Shown one piece after another: positions 6,123 to 11,748 of a DNA stretch of 11,748 nt (positions are counted from its first letter, which is position 1; each line of letters begins with the position of its first letter). The notes below the pieces were generated by a model. The model was not told the DNA's origin. It worked only from the letters and a program-made list of their open reading frames with translations, and searched no databases. Where the stretch lies: positions 1 through 11,748 of the forward strand of contig CAYHZL010000113.1 in the NCBI GenBank assembly GCA_964361075.1, in the 5' to 3' direction. A program made the translations under genes and the position numbers. This DNA comes from CAYHZL01 sp964361075. Lineage in GTDB: Bacteria; Bacteroidota; Ignavibacteria; UBA10030; UBA8401.

Positions 6123-6968
6123 ATGACACAATCAAAAGAAGAAGTCCTCATCGAAGCCCTTCCCTACATTCAAAAATATGAAGGCAAAACATTTGTTGTG
6201 AAGTACGGCGGCGCGGCAATGACGGACAATCACTTAAAAGAAACTTTTGCCAAAGATGTTACCATTCTCAAAAAAATCGGCATCAATATCGTCATTGTTC
6301 ACGGCGGAGGAAAAGAAATTACCAGCATCGCCGATAAACTCGGCATCGAAACAACATTTGTGAACGGGCAACGCTACACTGATGAAAAAATGGTGTCCGT
6401 TGTGCAAATGGTGCTCGCAGGAAAAATCAACAAGGAAATAGTTACACTCATCAACAAAAATGATGGTCAAGCAATCGGATTGAGCGGTGTTGATAATAAT
6501 TTGCTTCGCGCAGAAAAATATATTGAGGACGGCAATGATCTTGGATTTGTCGGAAAAATTAGTGATGTGAATGTTCCCTTTCTTCAATTGCTCATCAACA
6601 ATAAACTGATGCCGGTGATTGCACCGGTTGGTGTTGACAGCAACGGAACAATTTACAATGTCAACGCGGATATTGGCGCCGGCGCCATTGCTTCTGCATT
6701 GAAAGCAGAAAAACTTGTGTACATGAGCGACATCGAAGGTGTAACGGCAAAAGGAAAACTCATTTCGACATTAACGGAACAGTTCGCGCGTGAGCTTGTT
6801 GCCGAAGGCGGAATTAGCGGCGGCATGATTCCGAAAGTGAAGTCGGCATTCTCCACTTTGCATTCCAATGTTTCTAAAGTCCATATAATAGATGGGCGCA
6901 TTAAACATTCCCTCCTTCTCGAAATTTTTACAGACGAAGGTATTGGTACACAGTTAGTTTTAAAGTAA
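6123..6968 (+). CDS. argB: Acetylglutamate kinase
   Basis: Phosphorylates N-acetylglutamate with ATP, the usual control step when ArgJ recycles acetyl groups. The 281-residue protein shows KYGGAAM (27-33), HGGGKEI (60-66), the NVNADIGAGAIA segment (179-190), GGMIPKV (233-239) and HIIDGRIKHSLLLEIF (254-269). The extra N-terminal helix, with EALPYIQKYEGKTF, is the mark of hexameric, arginine-inhibited kinases and is absent from the dimeric E. coli type, so feedback inhibition is likely (inferred). In 179-190 the usual Asp-Thr after NA is Asp-Ile, a mild departure. ATG 6123 has no Shine-Dalgarno sequence and follows the 8-base-repeat array of the inserted four-helix-bundle gene, so its original leader may have been changed. 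Confidence 0.95.
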   Translation: MTQSKEEVLIEALPYIQKYEGKTFVVKYGGAAMTDNHLKETFAKDVTILKKIGINIVIVHGGGKEITSIADKLGIETTFVNGQRYTDEKMVSVVQMVLAGKINKEIVTLINKNDGQAIGLSGVDNNLLRAEKYIEDGNDLGFVGKISDVNVPFLQLLINNKLMPVIAPVGVDSNGTIYNVNADIGAGAIASALKAEKLVYMSDIEGVTAKGKLISTLTEQFARELVAEGGISGGMIPKVKSAFSTLHSNVSKVHIIDGRIKHSLLLEIFTDEGIGTQLVLK

Positions 6969-7007
6969 TACAAGATAGTAATCCTGAAATCTCAACGAGA
7001 AAAAAAT

Positions 7008-7913
7008 ATGAACAAAGATTTTCTTTCTATCGCCGAACTAAAAAAAACTGAAGTGTTGGAACTTCTTGCATTAACCGACACGTTAAAAACTTCGCCGGAT
7101 TTAAAACCGCTGGCAGGAAAAAATATTGCAATGATTTTTCAGAAGCCATCGCTGCGCACCCGTGTTTCATTTGAAGTTGGTGTAACACAACTTGGCGGTC
7201 ACGCAATTTATCTGGCAAACGATAGTGTCGGCATCGGTGTGCGCGAATCTGCGGCGGATGTTGCCAATACGTTATCGCGATATTGTAATGCAATTGTTGC
7301 TCGTTTGTACGGACATGATATTTTGCTTGCACTCGCGCAGCATGCAACAATTCCCGTCATCAACGCACTCACGGATTTATCGCATCCGTGCCAAATTCTT
7401 TCCGATGCGTACACACTGCAACAACACAAAAAATTATTTCCGAATGTGAAACTCGCATACATTGGTGATGGAAACAATATCGTCAACTCGTGGCTCGAAC
7501 TTGCATCGTTGCTGCCGATTCATCTTTCGCTTGCAGTGCCGCGCGGTTACGAACCGGATAAAGATATTTTTGAACGTGCGGTACAAGCCGGCGTCAGCAC
7601 TATTGAACTTCTTCACGATCCGGCTGGCGCTGTAAAAAATGCCGACGTGATCTATTCCGATACATGGGTAAGCATGGGACAAGAAAAAGAAACGACCAAG
7701 CGCGTGTACGATTTTTGGGAATATCAAGTGAACAGCACATTATTAAAACATGCAAAGCCCGATGTGATTGTAATGCACTGCTTGCCGGCACATCGCGGCG
7801 AAGAAATTACAGATGAAGTGTTGGATGGAAAACATTCTGTTGTGTACGAACAAGGTGAAAATCGCTTGCATGTGCAAAAAGCCATTATGGCAAAATTGAT
7901 TGGAAAGAAGTAA
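7008..7913 (+). CDS. argF: Ornithine carbamoyltransferase
   Basis: Joins carbamoyl phosphate and ornithine to make citrulline. The 301-residue protein has the carbamoyl-phosphate motif as KPSLRTRVSFE (46-56, with Leu in place of the more usual Thr of STRTR), HPCQ (126-129), the ornithine-binding DTWVSMG (218-224) and the catalytic HCLP (257-260). The DxxxSMG and HCLPA motifs are those of true ornithine transcarbamylase. They argue against the N-succinyl- or N-acetylornithine enzymes of many Bacteroidales and Xanthomonadales, which agrees with ArgJ releasing free ornithine. It lies 39 bases after argB, in the operon. Start ATG 7008 sits in an A-rich leader without a clear Shine-Dalgarno site. 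Confidence 0.95.
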   Translation: MNKDFLSIAELKKTEVLELLALTDTLKTSPDLKPLAGKNIAMIFQKPSLRTRVSFEVGVTQLGGHAIYLANDSVGIGVRESAADVANTLSRYCNAIVARLYGHDILLALAQHATIPVINALTDLSHPCQILSDAYTLQQHKKLFPNVKLAYIGDGNNIVNSWLELASLLPIHLSLAVPRGYEPDKDIFERAVQAGVSTIELLHDPAGAVKNADVIYSDTWVSMGQEKETTKRVYDFWEYQVNSTLLKHAKPDVIVMHCLPAHRGEEITDEVLDGKHSVVYEQGENRLHVQKAIMAKLIGKK

Positions 7914-7953
7914 AAATATTTCCGCGAAGTGCACGAAGAACACGAAAAAAAAT

Positions 7954-8409
7954 ATGAGCAAACTTCAACGACAACTTGAAATAAAAAAAATCATTTCGAC
8001 GCAGCACATTGCAAGTCAGGATGATCTCTGCGTTGTGTTGAAGAAACGAGGTTTCGATGTTGCACAAGCAACCCTCTCGCGCGATCTGACAGAGTTGGGA
8101 GTCATCCGCGTCCCTTCCGAAGAAGGATCTCACTACACACTGCACATCGACAGCAATGAAAAAAAAATGCAATCACTCATCGGAATGGAAGTTGTCAGTA
8201 TCGAATCCAATGAAGTGCAAATTGTTATTCGCACACTTCCCGGCAGAGCGCCCGGCGTTGCATCGTTTATTGATTCACTTCGCAATACATCAATTTTAGG
8301 AACAGTCGCCGGCGATGATACCGTGCTTGTTTCGCCATCATCAGTGAAAAAAATTCAAACCGTTATAAAAATGATTAAAGAATGGTTTTCGGAAAAACGT
8401 GTTGGGTAG
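7954..8409 (+). CDS. argR: Arginine repressor ArgR
   Basis: Arginine-sensing repressor, working as a hexamer on ARG boxes. The 151-residue protein has an N-terminal winged helix with QATLSRDLTELG (38-49) and a C-terminal arginine-binding, trimerising domain. That domain carries LPGRAPGVASFID (95-107) and GTVAGDDT (116-123), whose paired aspartates (121-122) contact arginine. ATG 7954 fits the family N-terminus; an upstream in-frame ATG at 7900 would overlap the end of argF. The target is plausibly the tandem ARG boxes before argC, making the operon self-repressing. The 40-base spacer from argF contains CACGAAGAACACGAA, a simple sequence also seen between genes in other genomes. Confidence 0.94.
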   Translation: MSKLQRQLEIKKIISTQHIASQDDLCVVLKKRGFDVAQATLSRDLTELGVIRVPSEEGSHYTLHIDSNEKKMQSLIGMEVVSIESNEVQIVIRTLPGRAPGVASFIDSLRNTSILGTVAGDDTVLVSPSSVKKIQTVIKMIKEWFSEKRVG

Positions 8410-8469
8410 GTTTGTAAAAATAATCTTATATTGAGCTTAGAAAAATTAAACACAACAAAATATTTCACA

Positions 8470-9693
8470 ATGATTAATTCAATTACAATAGAAGGTTTTA
8501 AAAGTCTTCAAAAGGTCAATATCCAATTAGGTCGAATGAATCTTTTCATTGGTACTAATTCGAGTGGGAAATCAAATTTTTTTGATGCCTTAAGACTTTT
8601 ACAAGGATTTGCATATGGATTTACTGTAGATGAGATTCTTAACGGAAAACCCAAAGGCTCTACCAGTGATGTTTGGGAATTGATTCGCGGTGGAAGCAGC
8701 AAAGCTTTATTCGAACCGCGTAATTCCAAAGTGTCCAATAAAAGTGGCGTAATTAAACTTGGGGTTTCTTTAATAAACTCACAAGAAAAAAATATTGAAT
8801 ACAACATTAGTTTTTCACCAAATCATAATTCTATTACAAGTGAAAACTTGATGTGCGGAGGTATTACAATATATGATTCAACCAAAGTAAAACACAATGA
8901 GACCGCTAAACCCTCTTTTTCTGTTCAGTATAATCCAGGCACAGTGCAAAGACCACCACATTGGGAATTTGAAAAATCTAGATCTGTATTACATCAAATA
9001 TTAAAAAAACCGGAATTAAAGGAAGAACATCGCCAAATAATAGAAGAGACGATCAAAAAATTAAGTAACCTACAAAGAATTGATCCAACCCCATCATTAT
9101 TAAGAGAATATTCAAAAGCAACCAATGTGAAAAGAATGGGTGAACATGGCGAAAATTTTGCAGCATTAATTAATACAATCACTAAAAATAAAGATACAAA
9201 ATCAGCCTATGTTTCTTGGTTAAAAGAGTTAACACCTACAGAATTAGATGATGTAAAAGTTTTGGTAGGTCCAGTTGGAGATTCGCTTTTTAGTCTAATT
9301 GAGAAGAATACTATTCTTCCCGCTCCAATATTATCTGATGGAACACTTAGGTTTGCGGCAATCACCGCAGCTTTTTTTCAGCCCGACATGCCTGATACTT
9401 TGACAATTGAAGAAATTGAAAACGGCATTCACGCATCAAGAGTTAGATTACTTGTCGAACTTTTAAGAAATAGATCTGAAGACATACAAATAATTGCAAC
9501 AACACATTCTCCAATTGTTCTTTCATGGTTAAAAGAAGGAGAATATAAAACTACTTTTTATTGTCGACGGCAACCTCAGACAGGAGCAACTTTAATAAAG
9601 CCTTTGAATGAAGTTGAAAATTTTAAAAAAATTGTCAGAAAACAACCAATTGGTGATCTGTTTGCAGAAGGATGGCTGGAGGGAGCGTTTTGA
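8470..9693 (+). CDS. OLD/RecF-like AAA ATPase (AAA_21 type), candidate defence component
   Basis: This 407-residue protein has an ABC/SMC-like ATPase core split by a long insert. Walker A is GTNSSGKS (28-35), the signature is LSDGTLR (288-294), Walker B is LTIEEIEN (311-318) and the switch histidine lies in TTHSP (344-348). The insert at about 60-280 holds charged helices of unknown role. There is no fused Toprim nuclease domain, unlike OLD or GajA; that part seems to be supplied by the next gene, which overlaps this one by 4 bases. Such ATPase-nuclease pairs occur in several anti-phage systems, so a defence role is inferred. It lies 60 bases after argR, and its third codon positions are clearly more AT-rich than in the arg genes, suggesting acquisition. 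ATG 8470 starts right at the conserved first strand. Confidence 0.85.
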   Translation: MINSITIEGFKSLQKVNIQLGRMNLFIGTNSSGKSNFFDALRLLQGFAYGFTVDEILNGKPKGSTSDVWELIRGGSSKALFEPRNSKVSNKSGVIKLGVSLINSQEKNIEYNISFSPNHNSITSENLMCGGITIYDSTKVKHNETAKPSFSVQYNPGTVQRPPHWEFEKSRSVLHQILKKPELKEEHRQIIEETIKKLSNLQRIDPTPSLLREYSKATNVKRMGEHGENFAALINTITKNKDTKSAYVSWLKELTPTELDDVKVLVGPVGDSLFSLIEKNTILPAPILSDGTLRFAAITAAFFQPDMPDTLTIEEIENGIHASRVRLLVELLRNRSEDIQIIATTHSPIVLSWLKEGEYKTTFYCRRQPQTGATLIKPLNEVENFKKIVRKQPIGDLFAEGWLEGAF

Positions 9694-10256
9694 GTTACAC
9701 CGTTAAGATTATCCCAGAGGATCCATCTTACAATGGTTATATACTCAAACCATTAGTTGAAACCATCTTGAAAAATGTCGGCAAACCTAATGCTGATGTT
9801 TCAGTGTTGACTAATCCTAAAGTTTCTGGTTATGAGCACGCAAAAAAGCTTTTAAAAGAAGAAATAGTTGAAAGATATCTTCATATGGATTTACTTCTTT
9901 TCATGCCTGATGCAGACGGAAAAGATAAATCAGATGAGTTATATAGATTAGAAGGTTATGCAAGTGATAAAAAAGTAAACTTAATTTGTTGTGCTGCTGT
10001 ACAAGAAGTAGAAATATGGTTGCTTGCAGGACACAAAGAAAAACTTAGCGATACATGGAAAAACATACGAGCTAATAGAAATGTTAAAGAATCTGTTTTT
10101 GAACCTTTTCTTAAATCACATGGAGACACAAGACGTGCTGGCAAAGGCAGAGATTTATTAATGGAAGCATCACTATCAAACTATAAATCACTTAAAAAAT
10201 TATGCCCTGAAATTGAAACGCTCGAAAATCGTATAAAAGAATCATTTACATCATAA
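9690..10256 (+). CDS. Small Toprim-like (DUF4276-like) partner of the ATPase
   Basis: 188 residues if started at TTG 9690. The first strand carries IIPEDP with Glu10-Asp11, then FMPDADG (71-77, Asp74-x-Asp76), then QEVEIW (105-110, Glu106 and Glu108). An early acidic residue, a DxD and a later glutamate are the metal-binding pattern of Toprim-type nucleases, so the protein may be the effector switched by the ATPase; this is inferred from motifs only. TTG 9690 has GGAGGGAG at 9678-9685 and overlaps the ATPase stop as TTGA, giving translational coupling. ATG 9672 would add six residues and overlap by 22 bases. AT-rich like its partner. It ends 15 bases before argG, so both genes are embedded in the arg transcript. 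Confidence 0.7.
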   Translation: MSYTVKIIPEDPSYNGYILKPLVETILKNVGKPNADVSVLTNPKVSGYEHAKKLLKEEIVERYLHMDLLLFMPDADGKDKSDELYRLEGYASDKKVNLICCAAVQEVEIWLLAGHKEKLSDTWKNIRANRNVKESVFEPFLKSHGDTRRAGKGRDLLMEASLSNYKSLKKLCPEIETLENRIKESFTS

Positions 10257-10271
10257 AAGGAAAAACAAATC

Positions 10272-11510
10272 ATGAAAAGAGAAAAAATTGCCGTCGCATA
10301 TTCCGGCGGACTCGACACATCAGTTATTGTAAAGTGGCTGCAAGAAAAATATAATGCTGATGTTATCACCGTAACAGGAAATCTTGGACAGAAAAAAGAA
10401 CTCATCGGTGTTGCCGAAAAAGCATACAAGACCGGTGCGAAAAAAGTGTTCATTCAAGATCTCACCAAAGAATTTGTTGAAGACTACATTTTCCCTGCTC
10501 TCAAAGCAGGCGCGTTGTACGAACACACCTATCCGATGGCGACATCACTCGGTCGCCCGCTTCTTGCAAAAGCATTAGTTGAAGTTGCAAAACGCGAAAA
10601 GTGTACGATGGTTGCACACGGCTGCACCGGAAAAGGAAACGACCAAGTACGTTTCGAGGTTTCAGTAATGGCGCTTGCACCGGAATTGAAAGTTCTCGCA
10701 CCACTGCGCAACTGGGAATTCAAATCGCGTGAAGAAGAAATTGCCTATTGTGAAAAACACAACATTCCCGTCACAGCAACAAAGAAAAGTCCGTATTCAA
10801 TGGATGAAAATATTTGGGGAACTTCGATTGAGTGCGGTATTCTTGAAGACCCGATGGAAGTTGCACCGGAAGATGCATACACGCGCACCGTTTCTCCGCA
10901 AGATGCGCCGAACAAACCAACGTACGTTACCATCGAATTTAAAGAAGGTGTGCCGGTCGGATTGAACGGGAAGAAAATGAAGAGCGTTGATCTCATTCAT
11001 AAGTTGAATGACATTGCCGGTGCAAACGGTGTTGGCAGAATGGATCTCGTTGAAAATCGTTTAGTCGGAATTAAGTCGCGCGAAATTTATGAAGCACCGG
11101 CGGCTGTAACATTGCACTTCGCTCATCGTGAATTAGAGCGCCTCGTGCTCGATAAAGAAGTGATGCACTATAAAGCAAAGTTATCGAACGATTACGCCGA
11201 CATTATTTACAACGGCACATGGTTCTCACCGTTCCGCAAAGCGTTGGATGCATTTGTGAATGAGACACAAAAAAATGTTACCGGTATCGTAAAAGTAAAA
11301 CTCTACAAAGGCAATGTTGAAATCGCCGGACGCAATTCGCCGTACTCACTGTATGATATGAAACTTGCTACCTATACAGTGGCAGATACATTCGATCATT
11401 CAGCAGCAGAAGGCTTCATCAAAATTTACGGACTGCCGTTGCAAACATACAATAGAGTGAATCGCGATAAATTTGAAAAAGTGAAGAAAGCGTTGAAGAG
11501 AAAGAAATAG
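10272..11510 (+). CDS. argG: Argininosuccinate synthase
   Basis: Couples citrulline and aspartate with ATP to form argininosuccinate, the penultimate step to arginine. The 412-residue protein begins with the PP-loop AYSGGLDTSVIVKWL (9-23), followed by TSLGRPLLAK (91-100), the AHGCTGKGNDQVRFE segment (115-129) and SPYSMDENIWG. Length and motifs are complete. AAAGGA about ten bases before ATG 10272 may act as its ribosome-binding site. It is the last gene of the operon, 15 bases after the Toprim-like gene, so its expression depends on read-through of the inserted pair unless an internal promoter exists. No argH follows, so argininosuccinate lyase must be encoded elsewhere. Confidence 0.97.
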   Translation: MKREKIAVAYSGGLDTSVIVKWLQEKYNADVITVTGNLGQKKELIGVAEKAYKTGAKKVFIQDLTKEFVEDYIFPALKAGALYEHTYPMATSLGRPLLAKALVEVAKREKCTMVAHGCTGKGNDQVRFEVSVMALAPELKVLAPLRNWEFKSREEEIAYCEKHNIPVTATKKSPYSMDENIWGTSIECGILEDPMEVAPEDAYTRTVSPQDAPNKPTYVTIEFKEGVPVGLNGKKMKSVDLIHKLNDIAGANGVGRMDLVENRLVGIKSREIYEAPAAVTLHFAHRELERLVLDKEVMHYKAKLSNDYADIIYNGTWFSPFRKALDAFVNETQKNVTGIVKVKLYKGNVEIAGRNSPYSLYDMKLATYTVADTFDHSAAEGFIKIYGLPLQTYNRVNRDKFEKVKKALKRKK

Positions 11511-11517
11511 TAATTTG

Positions 11518-11542
11518 CACCGATGGGCATCGGTGTCTACAT
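11518..11542 (+). terminator. Hairpin after argG, possible operon terminator
   Basis: CACCGAT (11518-11524) and ATCGGTG (11529-11535) form a perfect stem with loop GGGC, 8 bases after the argG stop. TCTACATTTTTT follows, so the T-run is offset by about six bases. The T-run is itself enclosed by CTACA/TGTAG. It may be a terminator or the first hairpin of an intergenic repeat. Confidence 0.55.
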
Positions 11543-11613
11543 TTTTTGTAGGAATGCATGCCTCCCGAAGGGATTACTTTGTGACGTCGGGGTATTACAC
11601 CCAATAGAGAATA
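11537..11613. repeat. Candidate intergenic repeat with several small palindromes
   Basis: Short palindromes follow one another: CTACA/TGTAG around a T-run (11538-11552), TCCC-GAA-GGGA (11563-11573) and GGGT/ACCC (11591-11603). The region lacks any reading frame worth keeping. The density of GC-rich palindromes resembles a dispersed intergenic element, but copies elsewhere cannot be checked from this window. Confidence 0.35.
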
Positions 11614-11620
11614 AAAACAC

Positions 11621-11654
11621 AAACGCCCGATTTCATTTCTGAAATCGGGCGTTT
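11621..11654. terminator. Strong bidirectional terminator
   Basis: A perfect 15-bp stem, AAACGCCCGATTTCA (11621-11635) / TGAAATCGGGCGTTT (11640-11654), has a 4-base loop TTTC. TTTTGGTTTT follows on the plus strand and GTGTTTTTAT on the minus strand. It stands between argG (plus) and the convergent gene at the right edge (minus), so it can stop transcripts from both sides. Confidence 0.88.
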
Positions 11655-11689
11655 TGGTTTTACTGTTTACTGATTACTGCTCACTGTTT

Positions 11690-11748
11690 TTACTTTACCA
11701 TCTGCATCTTCTTCACATCCGTAAATTTACCCGACGTGAGTTTGTAGA
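11690..11748 (-). CDS. C-terminal end of a protein with a type IX secretion-like sorting tail (partial)
   Basis: Only the last 18 residues are in the window: YKLTSGKFTDVKKMQMVK, then stop. The pattern (aromatic-x-Leu near a Gly, a beta-strand-like stretch, then a Lys-Met-hydrophobic-x-Lys end) matches the final part of the C-terminal sorting domains that direct proteins through the Por/type IX secretion system of Bacteroidota and relatives. The rest of the gene lies beyond the right edge, so its function cannot be told. It converges on argG and shares the terminator at 11621-11654. Confidence 0.65.
   Translation of the reverse strand, partial: YKLTSGKFTDVKKMQMVK

Noticed and set aside
7914..7953. 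CACGAAG-type simple repeat before argR as a regulatory site or CRISPR-like array
   Set aside because: Only a short irregular run with no spacers; it resembles common low-complexity intergenic sequence.
8410..8469. Internal promoter before the ATPase gene
   Set aside because: A TATATT-like hexamer is present, but no -35 at a proper distance was found, so it is not listed.
8470..10256. Naming the pair as PARIS, Gabija or AbiL
   Set aside because: The organisation is similar, but without profile searches the family cannot be fixed, and no fused nuclease (Gabija) is present.

Overview
This window looks like part of a moderately AT-rich chromosome from the FCB group (Bacteroidota, Ignavibacteria, Kapabacteria and relatives). 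The clues are a partial reverse-strand gene at the right edge that ends in a tail like a type IX secretion (Por) sorting signal, a 23S-IVP-type four-helix-bundle gene, A-rich translation starts with few Shine-Dalgarno sites, and many short GC-rich intergenic hairpins. The use of true ornithine carbamoyltransferase and ArgJ, rather than the succinylated or acetylated route of many Bacteroidales, fits an Ignavibacteria-like lineage better. The phylum is inferred.

Left third (1-3036, minus strand): an intergenic region with several hairpins and an intrinsic terminator (94-268). Next comes a single-pass membrane protein with a zinc-finger anti-sigma-like N-terminus and an FG-GAP/VCBS-like outer domain (301-1839). 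An inverted pair of REP-like palindromes (about 1840-1970) follows, then a helical protein of unknown function (2005-2769). The reading frame of that protein continues upstream to an ATG at 3036 and is broken only by one TAA at 2911-2913.

Centre and right (3087-11535, plus strand): an arginine operon, argC-argJ-[four-helix-bundle gene]-argB-argF-argR-[AAA ATPase-Toprim-like pair]-argG. It starts at a promoter overlapped by two ARG boxes, so the ArgR encoded inside the operon probably represses the whole unit. ArgC, ArgJ, ArgB, ArgF and ArgG cover the acetylated-ornithine cycle up to argininosuccinate. argD and argH are absent and must lie elsewhere.

Two blocks of foreign character interrupt the operon. 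Between argJ and argB is a four-helix-bundle gene flanked by inverted arrays of 8-bp repeats. It is preceded by a decayed partial copy, in a tandem duplication of about 252 bp that also copied the last ten codons of argJ. Between argR and argG is an AT-rich, translationally coupled pair: an OLD/RecF-like ATPase and a small protein with Toprim-like acidic residues. This pair resembles two-gene anti-phage systems and is the best candidate for an undescribed system here.

The operon ends in a hairpin after argG. A strong bidirectional terminator (11621-11654) separates it from the convergent gene with the secretion tail.
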